Counted from the first letter of the stretch, positions 36,401 to 45,962 are shown. The stretch is DNA of 64,000 bases from SABY01 sp964523795 (GCA_964523795.1 CAZGAO010000003.1:62001-126000), one strand, 5' to 3'. Numbers and translations: made by a program. The notes: a model not told the origin generated them from the letters alone.

Positions 36401-39400
36401 CCTGCATGCTGGTAGAAAGTCCGCCACGAACATTGTCGCCGTCCACGGCAGGATTGCCTGTCCAACCGAGGTTAATCTCACCTACGCCGCCATTGGCATA
36501 AAGCAATACGGGAGTAGCAAATTCAAGATCGAAACCCTGGGTAGTAACACCGCCATCTTCGATAGCTATGTTTTCCACCGTTTGGCTTACATAACCAGCT
36601 TTAGAAGCGGTAACCATGTACAGACCAACGGGCAGTTCCATTTCGTAGAAACCTTCGGCGTTGGTGAGGGCAGTAGCTCTCATTTCGTCGGCTGTAATAA
36701 GTACGCCTTGTACCGGTCCTCTGGTAGTGGCATCCATCACGTAGCCATTAAGTGTACCTGTGTAAGCCAGTACTTCAAGCTCTACAGGAACATCCAATAC
36801 AGGCATGAGCGGATCGTTAGAGGCAATGCTGATTGTAGCATTGTAGATACCAGGTTCGAGCACGGTAGCATCGAAAGTAACATCGATAACCGCATTACCT
36901 TCGCCAGGAATCATTCCACTTACAGGGTTGATAGCCAACCACTCAGAAGGGGGTTCTACTGATCCCATAAAGCCAAGGGCACATACCTCGGCTCCGCCGG
37001 GGAAGGCTGCAACTAAAGTGGTAGCTCCGGTTACCTTATCAACAACTCTCAATTCGCCTTGGTTAGCAGTAAGGTTGTAGGCTGACATGTATATAATATC
37101 TGATGCCTGATCCCATGCCATACTTTGTGCATAGTTACCATCAAATCCTACTGCGCCGATTGAAGTACGGACACCGGTGGTTTTGTTTATGGATACAATT
37201 TCATCCAACTCGATTTCAAAACCGTAAAGATCACCATTGCCATCACAGGCCATCGAGATGATCAAACCTCCAGCACTTGAGCCTATTAGCGTTGAAGCAC
37301 CTGTTGTCAGGTTTAAGGTGTAGAGGTCATTCGTCAATGCCACATCGTCATAATTAATGGCGTACATGGTATTGGTAGTATAGTCAAAGGCCAGATCGGT
37401 AAAAGCAAGACTAGTTCCGACTAAGGTTAATGTACCCGTTGTTAGATCGACAGTGTTTAATGTTGCTGCATCGTAATCGATGGCATAATAAACATTATTT
37501 TCGTTAAAGTCGCCTGCAAATACAGTGTTGAGCGTAGGAACAGTAACTGTATAGGTTCCCGGAGTATCGGTATCAAAATTGATGTAGGCCAATCCAGGGT
37601 ACATATCAAAGCCGTAAGCTGTTGATCCTCTCAGTACATCAAAGTTTCCGCCATTAGATGGCTTGTAATTGGTGTAAGGTGCTTTGCCCATCGAAACTTC
37701 GGAGTGCGTAATGTTTCCTGTAAAAGCAGGAATACTTACTCTCGAATTCTTGGCTCCGAATGAGATGTCAGCATCCCAATCCAAATCACCCAATCCAAGG
37801 TTGTTGATGGTCAGGGTTTGCATTGCTGTTTCGTCTATGTAAAGCGATTGGCTCAACGATGCAGGGTCAGCAGCAATTTCGGGAGCATAAGGTACATCTG
37901 GACACAGTTGGTTCGACATTGCGGTTTCGCCACCTGGGTAAGCCTGATTTACGGTATAGCAGTAAGTGTTTCCTCCGGCTACATCTTCGTCAAGGTAGGT
38001 ATTGCCATAAACTTCGGCAATTTCTACATCATCACGATACAGGTTGTAGTAAGTAATAAAGGCTTCTTCGCAAGTGAGTTCGGCGACGTAATCGTTTTGG
38101 AAACCACAAGGACTACCTTCAAAGGTTTGGTTGCCAACAAAGAGCCAGTAAGTACCCGGAATAAGGGTTGCAGTAGCAACGGCAGGTACTCCACATTCAT
38201 CGGAGGCAGCCTGAGCATAAACTACTAAGTTATCACAACCCATGTTTCCGTCAATGATCAGTGCATTAACCGGGAATTCGGCATCAACTGTCCATGTAAT
38301 GGTTTTGGGTTCTTCGATTATCAGCTCGTACCAGTCGGTATCTCTCAATCCGGCATCAGCCCATGCTGTACCACAAATTACATCACCACAGGTGATGGAA
38401 GCGTAGGCAGGAACTTCGGCATTACAGCCATCATTAAGTTCTTCGCCACAGGCTTCGCCTTCGTCTATTGCTCCGGCAGGGCACTCAACAACACATTCTA
38501 CAACTTCTTCGATAGTAAGCGTGAAATCAGGAATGCATGTAGGTGTAGGCCATGTGTCGATCATAATATAATAAGTACCTGCTGCCAATAGCTGATCTAT
38601 TTGTGAGCCGCCTGCACTTACATTTGTAGCTGTAGCTATGCAATTGGAATCGGGCGGGCAAACATCAGTAAGCAACATACCTGTCCAGGTAGTAACAGTT
38701 TCCATGGTTAAGCGTACTAATGTTTCTTCGGTAAGGGTAAACTCATAGAAGATATCTTCGCCACCATCATAATAGCCTAAGCAAGTTGCATCAACACTGT
38801 TGCCACGTCCACAAGTGGTATTTTGATCGGTGTAAGGCAGCATATCCACCATGATTGGGCTTGTGCAGGTATCGCCAATGGCTCTGCTTGAGGAAGCAGG
38901 AACTGTAATGGTAGGTCCGTGCAGATATTCCAGATTTGGAGCTACAGCACTAAGCATGCTTTCGTCCACTCTAAGGCCTTTGCCTTCCAGCACATTATTA
39001 CCTTCCCATTCGAGGGCAACATCAAAGTAGCTGGCTTCGGCTGAAAGTAATACAGGAGCAGCAAACTCAAGTGCAAAATCAACGATGGTGTTTTCACCTG
39101 TGGTTACCATAACATCCTCAACCATTTGTGAGATATAGCCTTCTTTTTCGGCCATAACACTATAAGTCATATCACCAAGTACCGAAAGGCTGTATGTTCC
39201 ATCTGCGCCAGTGGTAGTGCTAAAGCCACGTGTTTCATCGGCAGTAATCAGAACACCTCCAACGGGGCCACGGGTAATGGGGTCGGTAACTGTACCAACA
39301 ATGTAGCCAATGTCGCCACCCACGTATAGCTCAACGCTAACGGTTTGCATACCAACATCGGGAGTGCCATTGAAATTGATATTGGCAGTATAGGTTTCAC

Positions 39401-42400
39401 CCAGATTCAGGAATTCGGTATTAAGCGTCATGGTAATGTCCTGACTTTCCTTAGAACCTGTAAGTGTGCCACTGGTCATATCCAAGGATAGCCAAGGGGC
39501 AGTAGTTGAACCTAATTCGTAGCCAAAAAGGACATTGGGTGTTCCCTGAACAACTCCGCCAAGGGTATAGGTTCCGGCAACAATGTCTTCGGCGAGGAAT
39601 AATCCACCTGCCGAACGTGCTTCACCCACTTCGGTAATGGTGTGCATTACGCCTGTGAAAGTTCCGCTGGCAATATCCCATTGTTCAACCCATGCTCCGG
39701 CACCAGTAGAAGTACCACAGTGGAACCACAAATAGGGACCGCCGGCAGTATGATTATCAAAGGCAGCACCATACATGCTGGGTACGCCTGCAATACTGTT
39801 GAGCTGTGTTCCATTACGGCCAACCAGAAGCATATCGCTATCCCAGTTATTGCACCAGAACGCATCGTTTACGTCGTCATAAGCAATAGCACGAGCTGCA
39901 CCAGGAGAAGTGATGGAACTTACCAGTGTTTTGTTGGTGAAGTCCATCTCATAGATAGTGGTTGAAGCAGCACCGCCATAGAAATACTGGCCATCATAAG
40001 CCAGGTCTCTAAGGCCAGTAACACCGGGAATGGTAAATGTTTCGATATAAGTACCATCCATTTCAAACTTATGAATTTCGGGACCATTCCATTTGCAGGT
40101 GTAAAAATACATGCCATCGGTTTCGCAACCAGCGTGACTTACAAATCCTGAAGTGGTTTCAACATCAAGTGCAAACTGTAAATCCCAGATAGCATCTGTA
40201 CCTGCCATATTAGGCTTTACAGGCTCGCCATTAACTTCATCGTACGCATTGGATGTAACCGCAGGAACGGTTGTGTTCAAGTTTCTAGCATCGGTAATAA
40301 ACTGTACCTGTGCAGTCCAGTCGATTGGACCGTTACCATTATTAGCAACCGAGATGGTATAGTCTTGTGCATTACCAAATTCGATTTCCTCGACAAAGGC
40401 ATCGGGTGAAACCTCGAGTGTAGGAGTGGTCATAGCCACATCCCAAACAAAGTCGTCAAGAATCTCAACACCTTCAGCTACCACGGTATTATAACCATCG
40501 GCGGTAAGGGTAACATCATAGGTTCCGGTAGGAATACTGATGGAATAGGTTCCATCAACGCCGGTTTGTACCTCTGCACGCATTTCATCGAGCATAATGG
40601 TAGCACCTTCGATAGGAGCACCCGAGGAAAGCTCGGTAATTGTGCCTGAGAAAGATACATAAGTAGCTTCGTAAATATGGATATTATCCAGATCCCATTG
40701 GTTGATATTAAATGAGTTTGCACCATAGGCTCTGAATCTAATTTTGAACGATTCGAGATCTGAAACTAAATCGGTGATATCGTTCGAGAATGAGGTCCAT
40801 GGTATGCTGCCTAGTTGGTTGTCATGGTTAAATACCTCAAGCCATGTTGCACCATCCCATAATTCAACGGCAAGGCCTTCAACAGTGGTGAGTGCATAAT
40901 TGCTTAAGAACAAGTCGTAATCCAACAATGTTACATCGATAGGTTTGGCAGCACCGCCCTGGAAAGTACGACTTACCAGTGAGTACTCATAATCGGTAGC
41001 AGAGGGAGTCCAACTAAAGCGAGCGGTAGGTGCCGGGTTTCCAGCAGTGGCATTCATTTGCCAGTTTGCTTGTTCAGGTTCGAACGTCCAGAAATTGGTG
41101 GCAAAAGAAGTGTCAGCCCACATTTCCATAAAAGGCAAAGCCTGGGGAAGATCCGGTTCAAGGGTGATGTTAAGAGCTGTTGTTACTCCTGGTAATACTA
41201 CAATGCCAGGATATGTGGAAGTGAAGAAGCCTGCCTTGCTTGCGGTAACCGTGTAAGTTCCGGCTTCTAATCCGTTTAGGGTATAGAAAGACCCAAAGGG
41301 GTTGCCTACTGAAATAACGGAGAGGCCACCGGCTTCAACAAGTACACCTCCTATATGTGTATTGGTAGCACCATTTTTGGTAGAACCGCTAATTTCACCA
41401 TAAGCCAGATTTTCGACTACTTTTTCTTTGCAGTCGTTATCGGGTACTTCATCGCCGACCAATTCGGTGCAGGCGGTAAAGGTGTATGAACCAAAGGCTG
41501 AGAGATCGGCTGTGGCGGTAAAGGTATAATCCAAGGTACCACCAGGCAGGATAACGTCAGCCACAGTTTCGGTTACCGGATTGTCGGTTTCAAAGCTATA
41601 GGTAACATCAAAGCCGGATTGCTCAAGCGCACCCTGGTTTTTGATGCGGATGGTAACTTCTTCGGCGTTGCTTAGTTCATATCCTGTTTCAGGAGCAAGT
41701 ATAGCTGTAACAGCAAGGTCGTTATCAGCACCTTCGCTTACGGTAATGGTATAATCCTCTACTTCGCCATAGCTCATGGGTCCGCAGGGTGTAGGAGCAG
41801 TTGAGTACGACATTCTTACGCGCATGCGATAGTCGCCGCCGGGTGTTCCACCAGGAACGGTAATTGCGCCGGTAAAGGTCAGTCCGGTGCCATCGCTGGT
41901 AAGGATAAACTCTTCATCAGTACCTACGTCAAACACATAGTCTGCACCCCAGTCCACCCAGCAGGTAACCAGGTCGGATGCCCATGGGTTTCCGTTGGTA
42001 ACGGTAATTGTTTCAAAGTCTCCGGCAATGATGGTTGTGCTTTGGTCGGTATAGTCAGCTACGCCGCCCTGCCACAAACTGGTATTATCGATATCACCGC
42101 AGAGTACATTAGCAATGTATTCATCTTCGGTACCCGTAGAGGCATCGCAATACATAGGGGCACTGTTGGTTACCATTTTTGTTTTGCAGTCGTTGTCGGT
42201 AAATTCATCGCCAATAAGTTGAGTACATGCTTCAAAGGTATAGTCGCCTAAAACCGAGAGATCAGCTGTTCCGGCATCAATAAGTACCGTTTCACCGGCA
42301 GCTAATGGGCCTACATAGGTTCCAGTAACGGGATTTTTTGCCGGGCCACTCCACGAAATTTCCCAATCGATATCCGATTGAGGATCGCTTCCAAAGTTTT

Positions 42401-43358
42401 TGATAGTAAACATCACTGGTTCAGCATTGGTAAGCTCTGCACCCGAAACGGGTTCGTTAATCATTGTAACACCAACATCGTTAGGGTACACTATGGTTTG
42501 ATACAATTCCATAGCACCAACTACATCCGGTTCGCCCTGAACCAAAAAGCCCAGTGTGGCAATGCCGGGAACCAGATTGCCAAAATCGAAAAATGCGCCA
42601 CCAGCAATGGCAGCAGCTTGAATAGCTGATACATCATAGGTTACTCCGGTGTGATTTCCAGCCAAATCAAACTGATAAAAGGTAGCATCGTCCTGGCTAA
42701 AAAGATAAAGGAAACCTTCGTTGTCATCATAAGCAGCACCATAAGTTGCAGCTGCTACTGTAGGAGTGTACGTATTGATAACAGTACCTGCAATATCAAA
42801 TTCGTACAAGGGATCACCAAAGGACTTACACCAAAAGTTAGTTCCATCGTAGGCCAGACCTCTAATGGTTCCAAAAGTTGAAGTAAACAAGTCTGTCCAG
42901 GTTTCGGCAACAGGATCGAAGGAAAAGAAATTGGTTTCATTTCCTCCATAAACCAAACCTGAGGCTGCATCATAAACTAAGTCACGGATACCCCAACCCG
43001 TAACGGTCGCAGGTTGTTCGTAGGATTCTACGAGCGTGCTTGCAATTGGGTCGATCTTGTAAAGGTAGTTAGGATCGACACCACTGCCGCCTCCGGTTAC
43101 CCACAAATAAGTTCCATCGAAATCTGCTCCCAAGTTTTGGGTATCACCCGTAATAGCATCAATGTCCAGGCTGAAAACAATGTCGCCAAGGGCATCGCTT
43201 TGCACCTGTGTACGGTCTTTAGCAACATCCGCATTTTGCTGTTGTTGCATCGCTTGTTCCATTTTCAGCTTTTTTGCCAACTGATCGCCGGCATTTTGCG
43301 AAAAGGCTGTAGTGCCGATGAATAGCATCAACACTAAGAAACTCGTAACTCTTCTCAT
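33465..43358 (-). CDS. Giant T9SS-secreted multidomain protein with internal duplication
   Basis: 3297 residues. Signal peptide (about 1-20), a propeller-like N-terminal part, a GEVEDY domain (ending near 540), and at least four carboxypeptidase-regulatory-like domains (near 675, 960, 1350 and 2200). The stretches of about 1350-1810 and 2200-2800 repeat one block: regulatory-like domain, RAIGD-C Cys-rich domain, DTDWYEL domain, then an FN3-like ITYY-RDDV segment; the second copy contains an extra inserted domain of about 130 residues. A GWN-SSYV module (from about 2926) is shared with the 2340-residue protein, and the C-terminus from NIYPNPSSGIF (about 3222) is a type A T9SS sorting domain. 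No catalytic motif is recognised; adhesion or substrate binding at the surface is the likely role. It has its own terminator. Confidence 0.88.
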   Translation of the reverse strand: MRRVTSFLVLMLFIGTTAFSQNAGDQLAKKLKMEQAMQQQQNADVAKDRTQVQSDALGDIVFSLDIDAITGDTQNLGADFDGTYLWVTGGGSGVDPNYLYKIDPIASTLVESYEQPATVTGWGIRDLVYDAASGLVYGGNETNFFSFDPVAETWTDLFTSTFGTIRGLAYDGTNFWCKSFGDPLYEFDIAGTVINTYTPTVAAATYGAAYDDNEGFLYLFSQDDATFYQFDLAGNHTGVTYDVSAIQAAAIAGGAFFDFGNLVPGIATLGFLVQGEPDVVGAMELYQTIVYPNDVGVTMINEPVSGAELTNAEPVMFTIKNFGSDPQSDIDWEISWSGPAKNPVTGTYVGPLAAGETVLIDAGTADLSVLGDYTFEACTQLIGDEFTDNDCKTKMVTNSAPMYCDASTGTEDEYIANVLCGDIDNTSLWQGGVADYTDQSTTIIAGDFETITVTNGNPWASDLVTCWVDWGADYVFDVGTDEEFILTSDGTGLTFTGAITVPGGTPGGDYRMRVRMSYSTAPTPCGPMSYGEVEDYTITVSEGADNDLAVTAILAPETGYELSNAEEVTIRIKNQGALEQSGFDVTYSFETDNPVTETVADVILPGGTLDYTFTATADLSAFGSYTFTACTELVGDEVPDNDCKEKVVENLAYGEISGSTKNGATNTHIGGVLVEAGGLSVISVGNPFGSFYTLNGLEAGTYTVTASKAGFFTSTYPGIVVLPGVTTALNITLEPDLPQALPFMEMWADTSFATNFWTFEPEQANWQMNATAGNPAPTARFSWTPSATDYEYSLVSRTFQGGAAKPIDVTLLDYDLFLSNYALTTVEGLAVELWDGATWLEVFNHDNQLGSIPWTSFSNDITDLVSDLESFKIRFRAYGANSFNINQWDLDNIHIYEATYVSFSGTITELSSGAPIEGATIMLDEMRAEVQTGVDGTYSISIPTGTYDVTLTADGYNTVVAEGVEILDDFVWDVAMTTPTLEVSPDAFVEEIEFGNAQDYTISVANNGNGPIDWTAQVQFITDARNLNTTVPAVTSNAYDEVNGEPVKPNMAGTDAIWDLQFALDVETTSGFVSHAGCETDGMYFYTCKWNGPEIHKFEMDGTYIETFTIPGVTGLRDLAYDGQYFYGGAASTTIYEMDFTNKTLVSSITSPGAARAIAYDDVNDAFWCNNWDSDMLLVGRNGTQLNSIAGVPSMYGAAFDNHTAGGPYLWFHCGTSTGAGAWVEQWDIASGTFTGVMHTITEVGEARSAGGLFLAEDIVAGTYTLGGVVQGTPNVLFGYELGSTTAPWLSLDMTSGTLTGSKESQDITMTLNTEFLNLGETYTANINFNGTPDVGMQTVSVELYVGGDIGYIVGTVTDPITRGPVGGVLITADETRGFSTTTGADGTYSLSVLGDMTYSVMAEKEGYISQMVEDVMVTTGENTIVDFALEFAAPVLLSAEASYFDVALEWEGNNVLEGKGLRVDESMLSAVAPNLEYLHGPTITVPASSSRAIGDTCTSPIMVDMLPYTDQNTTCGRGNSVDATCLGYYDGGEDIFYEFTLTEETLVRLTMETVTTWTGMLLTDVCPPDSNCIATATNVSAGGSQIDQLLAAGTYYIMIDTWPTPTCIPDFTLTIEEVVECVVECPAGAIDEGEACGEELNDGCNAEVPAYASITCGDVICGTAWADAGLRDTDWYELIIEEPKTITWTVDAEFPVNALIIDGNMGCDNLVVYAQAASDECGVPAVATATLIPGTYWLFVGNQTFEGSPCGFQNDYVAELTCEEAFITYYNLYRDDVEIAEVYGNTYLDEDVAGGNTYCYTVNQAYPGGETAMSNQLCPDVPYAPEIAADPASLSQSLYIDETAMQTLTINNLGLGDLDWDADISFGAKNSRVSIPAFTGNITHSEVSMGKAPYTNYKPSNGGNFDVLRGSTAYGFDMYPGLAYINFDTDTPGTYTVTVPTLNTVFAGDFNENNVYYAIDYDAATLNTVDLTTGTLTLVGTSLAFTDLAFDYTTNTMYAINYDDVALTNDLYTLNLTTGASTLIGSSAGGLIISMACDGNGDLYGFEIELDEIVSINKTTGVRTSIGAVGFDGNYAQSMAWDQASDIIYMSAYNLTANQGELRVVDKVTGATTLVAAFPGGAEVCALGFMGSVEPPSEWLAINPVSGMIPGEGNAVIDVTFDATVLEPGIYNATISIASNDPLMPVLDVPVELEVLAYTGTLNGYVMDATTRGPVQGVLITADEMRATALTNAEGFYEMELPVGLYMVTASKAGYVSQTVENIAIEDGGVTTQGFDLEFATPVLLYANGGVGEINLGWTGNPAVDGDNVRGGLSTSMQEEAQTMSMSKEEQEHGVTAKVPMSNSGRAIGDDCDNPKILDMTTFPVIDTDSTCGRGNNYEETCLGSYDGGEDIVYQFTIDEAKDLEITLTTTTTWTGILITQECPIASNCVTFITGSSANKVLATSLEAGTYYMMIDTYPSPDCIPEFTIEINEFVPEPGEFCATAFDYGNVNDEPALGAIETLGANWYSFTADQDYGSVDVSLCGSSFDTKLEVWYACDDATYAFLNDDSPECDAKAAQSFISTGPMAAGETWYAKVYGYSSNFGDYTLTISGNDACVLECPAGAIAEGEECPGDEYVDTFNGGCNSDVPVFTDVNCGDVVCGTASTFVFDGVNNRDTDWYELVITEPKSVTFNLTAEFPFIGGLIDQVEPGVAGCDNTTGSIAPFLSGEPCEEMSLTVELIPGTYYFFVSVGVFEGYPCGTSNDYIASWECADTFITYYDVIRDDVVIAQTYGNTYMDTDIEPDVQYCYKVNQYIEPELTTGESNVLCASMLCAEGCDFTLNFTDSYGDGWNGASVTLLLDGNVFGVYTLSAGSFGQEIVTLCDGLDLSLEWAGGSYPGECGFEMMDAAGNVLVSFLPGGAPVAGEFYTGVVACPVMTTQDVEMEMGWNAWSSYVAPMEMDMETLMAPVGDDMIITKFFNQLYYPAFDINTMDAFSNNHGYQTKMEAAATLPVMGYMAGMTVSLTEGWNLMPVLQDCSIPAADALGSIAGLVIAWEPTGNGIYYPAGSIYTLADLNPGMAYWVKVDADVDYTFPGCAKAGGSHSTALRSVNNTNWNDVNYTTVNHAVVFDANAITSLQEGDMLGAFTPNGWCAGLIEFNGNNLGFNLFGDDITTQMADGFVEGENLSFRLFRPATKEEFDIDVTYSFDAPNANGLFAINGVSVITDFKLSPTNIGENMLNGLNIYPNPSSGIFNIVWNNMDEDVNYVVLNAQGQEVYKGNLLNTQELDLSSEPKGVYFIKFINSGVIGIEKLVIK

Positions 43359-43974
43359 AAACGTTAGGTTTTAATTAATAAATTAATGAATTAAAAATTT
43401 GAATCATACTATTTCTTATTCGTTAGTAATCAGACATAGAGCACCTAAGCCGGTGCCGATGGTACGGGAAATGGAAAAATGAAATTGATGTGGAAAGTAA
43501 ATGTTTTACCCATTCATGTAAGCCCTTAATTTTCGCAAATATATAAATTTTTTAATGAAAACGATTTTAAATAAAATCATAACAAAACACAAATAGTAAG
43601 TTAAAAACCAACAATTTGCAAACGCCTCTCCGTATTGTGTTAAGTCCCCTTTAATCCAAGTTTAATCTTAAAATTTCTTCGTTTTCGTACTACAAAAAAA
43701 CGTGATTTTGGAAACTCCTGCCTCATTTATTTTCAATCTTAACAATATTTAACAGAGCCTGTACCCGGCATTTCTGGTTGATTTAAAATTTTTTAGCTGA
43801 AATTCTTTTTTGATTTGTGCTGCTAATAAAAATGTTATGATCAAAACAGAAAATCTTCTGATACAAAATCTTTTGCAATTTCGTAAGCTATGAGTTGCTA
43901 CGCTGGCTTTTTTGCATCTGGCATTTGGCGGATATCGAAACATCAAAAAATCTCATCAATTATTGGTGTCCAAT
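43359..43974. other. Intergenic stretch upstream of the 3297-residue gene
   Basis: About 615 bp, AT-rich. It contains a TATATTTG match to the -7 consensus on the minus strand (43536-43543), about 178 nt before the start codon, which would imply a long leader. No gene, RNA or repeat is recognised in the rest. Confidence 0.45.
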
Positions 43975-44236
43975 CTTAATTAGTGTCTGTCTTTTAAGTG
44001 ATTGAATTTGAGATTTCTCCTTTCAAAACTTTGCTTTGCTTCGTTTTTCAAGTCGAAATGACAAAGCCCTGGGCTGTGAAAGGGGTGGGTGAAAGTGGGC
44101 GCGAAGCACCCACTTTCACCCACCCACATAAATACTTACACCTTGTCATTTCGACCAATAGCACAAGCGTAGCGCAGTGATGACGGGAGAAATCTATTTT
44201 TTTTGATAATGACTTTATGGACAGATACTAATTAGT
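43975..44236. mobile_element. MITE-like element E2
   Basis: 262 bp with inverted ends (43975-43999 and 44212-44236) of the same consensus as E1; its right end matches the E1 left end at 24 of 25 positions. The interior is nested: GATTTCTCC and complement (44012-44020/44186-44194), GTCGAAATGACAAG and complement (44052-44065/44142-44155), and a perfect 17-bp stem GGGTGGGTGAAAGTGGG (44083-44099/44109-44125). The right border TAATTA is 30 bp before the -7 box of the next gene. No protein is encoded. Confidence 0.65.
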
Positions 44237-44265
44237 GCCTATTTAAGAAATAAAGGAATTAGCAT

Positions 44266-44273
44266 TACTTTTG
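44266..44273 (+). promoter_or_regulatory. -7 box of the LutA-like gene
   Basis: TACTTTTG, 25 nt before the ATG at 44299, right after element E2. Confidence 0.45.
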
Positions 44274-44298
44274 CGCCCCAACAGTTTGAACCTTTGCT

Positions 44299-45027
44299 AT
44301 GGAAGTAGATATTTTTATCCCTTGCTTTATCGATCAGCTTTATCCCGAAACCGGCTTCAACATGGTGCGGGTGCTCGAAAAACTGGGTGTGCATGTGCAT
44401 TACAACTCCAACCAGACTTGCTGCGGGCAGATGGCTTTTAATAGTGGTTTTTGGGATGAAGCCCGCGACCTGGGTATTAAGTTCCTCCAGGATTTTGAAG
44501 GAACAAATCCCATCGTTGCTCCATCAACATCTTGCATTGGCTTTGTAAAAAACTACTACGAGAAACTTTTTTACAACACGCCCTGGCATTTGGAATACAA
44601 ACAAATTAGCAGCCGGCTCTACGAGATTACCGATTTTATGCTCAATGTGCTAAAGGTGGAAATGCTGCCCGTTACCTTCGAGGCGCGGGTTTGTTACCAC
44701 GATTCGTGTGCCGCACTGCGAGAGTATGGTTTGGCTAAGGAAATTCCGCGTAAGTTGCTCGGTATGGTGAAGGGTGTGCAACTGATCGAGATGGAGAAAT
44801 CAGACGAGTGTTGTGGCTTCGGGGGCACATTTGCGGTAAAGCACGAAGCCATAAGCACCGCCATGGCCGAGCAAAAAGTGCATCACGCCCTGGATTGCGG
44901 AGCCGAATACATCGTATCCACTGACAGCTCCTGCCTTTTGCATCAGCAAGGCTACATCGATAAGCATAATCTGAATTTAAAAACAAAACATATCATCGAC
45001 CTCATCGCCGAGGGTATGAAACCTTAA
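44299..45027 (+). CDS. LutA/YkgE-type CCG-domain Fe-S protein
   Basis: 242 residues, full length for the family. Two cysteine-rich CCG units are present: the first with Cys near position 9 and TCCGQ, the second with CYHDSCAALREYG and DECCGFGGTF. Such proteins are subunits of lactate (LutABC) or glycolate/heterodisulfide-type oxidoreductases and bind iron-sulfur clusters. Here lutB and lutC are absent from the neighbourhood, so the partner is unknown. The next gene starts 17 bp downstream and is probably co-transcribed. The name LutA rests on similarity only. Confidence 0.85.
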   Translation: MEVDIFIPCFIDQLYPETGFNMVRVLEKLGVHVHYNSNQTCCGQMAFNSGFWDEARDLGIKFLQDFEGTNPIVAPSTSCIGFVKNYYEKLFYNTPWHLEYKQISSRLYEITDFMLNVLKVEMLPVTFEARVCYHDSCAALREYGLAKEIPRKLLGMVKGVQLIEMEKSDECCGFGGTFAVKHEAISTAMAEQKVHHALDCGAEYIVSTDSSCLLHQQGYIDKHNLNLKTKHIIDLIAEGMKP

Positions 45028-45044
45028 GAATCTATTTTATAATT

Positions 45045-45962
45045 ATGAAAAAAAAATTACACAACTTTGCCTTAATTGGCGCAGCCGGCTACATAGCACC
45101 CCGGCACATGAAAGCCATCAAGGATACCGGAAACCAGCTTTTGGCCGCCCTCGATCCTTATGATGGAATGGGTATTATGGACAGTCATTTTCCGGAGGCT
45201 GATTTTTTTACCGAGCCTGAACGTTTCGATCGGCATTTGGATAAACTGCGTCGTAAAAATGAGGGCAAGCAAATTGATTATGTAAGCATCTGCTCGCCCA
45301 ACTATCTGCACGATGCGCACATCCGTCTGGCCTTGCGCAACGACAGTCACGCTATTTGTGAAAAACCTATTGTGCTCAATCCCTGGAATGTGGATGCCCT
45401 TCAGGAAATCGAAAAAGAAAGCGGCAAACGAATTTACACCATTCTTCAACTGCGCCACCACCCTTCCATTATCCAACTTAAACATACAGTGGATGAGGGG
45501 CCGAAGGAAAAAATTTATAATATCGACCTCAGCTATTTTACCAGCCGGGGCAAATGGTATTTTATTTCGTGGAAGGGCGACAGCCAAAAGTCGGGTGGCG
45601 TGGCCACCAATATTGGCGTACATTTTTTTGATATGCTGGGATGGATTTTTGGCAAGGTGGTCGATTTGCACGTTACCGAGTCGAAAGCCGAAAAAGTTAG
45701 CGGCTACCTGGAACTGGAACGCGCCCGTGTAAAATGGCAGCTCAGTCTGGATATTAATGATATTCCGAAAGATGTGCTGGCCAAAGGGCAACGAACCTAC
45801 CGTTCGATTACCGTTGAAGGTAAAGAAATTGAGTTCAGCGGTGGTTTTACCGATTTGCATACCATTGCCTATCAGAATATTTTGGAGGGTAAGGGCTTCG
45901 GCCTGGAAGATGCCCGCAACAGTATTGATATTGTTCATAAAATTAGAAATACTAAGATTTAA
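45045..45962 (+). CDS. Gfo/Idh/MocA dehydrogenase, WlbA/WbpB-like
   Basis: 305 residues. An N-terminal Rossmann domain starts with FALIGAAGYIAPRHMKAI; the catalytic-loop region EKPIVLNPWNV carries the family Lys; the C-terminal half contains GGVATNIGVHFFDMLGWIFG. The closest match from memory is the UDP-N-acetylglucosaminuronate 3-dehydrogenase group (WlbA/WbpB), which begins the synthesis of diacetylated mannuronic acid for O-antigen or capsule. That would fit the UpxY-type gene next to it. The exact substrate is inferred. The stop codon lies within the left terminal repeat of element E3, so insertion may have trimmed the end, though the protein looks complete. Confidence 0.8.
   Translation: MKKKLHNFALIGAAGYIAPRHMKAIKDTGNQLLAALDPYDGMGIMDSHFPEADFFTEPERFDRHLDKLRRKNEGKQIDYVSICSPNYLHDAHIRLALRNDSHAICEKPIVLNPWNVDALQEIEKESGKRIYTILQLRHHPSIIQLKHTVDEGPKEKIYNIDLSYFTSRGKWYFISWKGDSQKSGGVATNIGVHFFDMLGWIFGKVVDLHVTESKAEKVSGYLELERARVKWQLSLDINDIPKDVLAKGQRTYRSITVEGKEIEFSGGFTDLHTIAYQNILEGKGFGLEDARNSIDIVHKIRNTKI

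Noticed and set aside
43749..43946. 65-codon minus-strand open frame between the giant gene and element E2
   Set aside because: No similarity, no -7 box and poor codon pattern; treated as non-coding.
45072..45938. 288-codon open frame on the minus strand inside the WlbA-like gene
   Set aside because: It lies opposite a well-recognised dehydrogenase, has no recognisable motif and follows the shadow pattern of the real reading frame.
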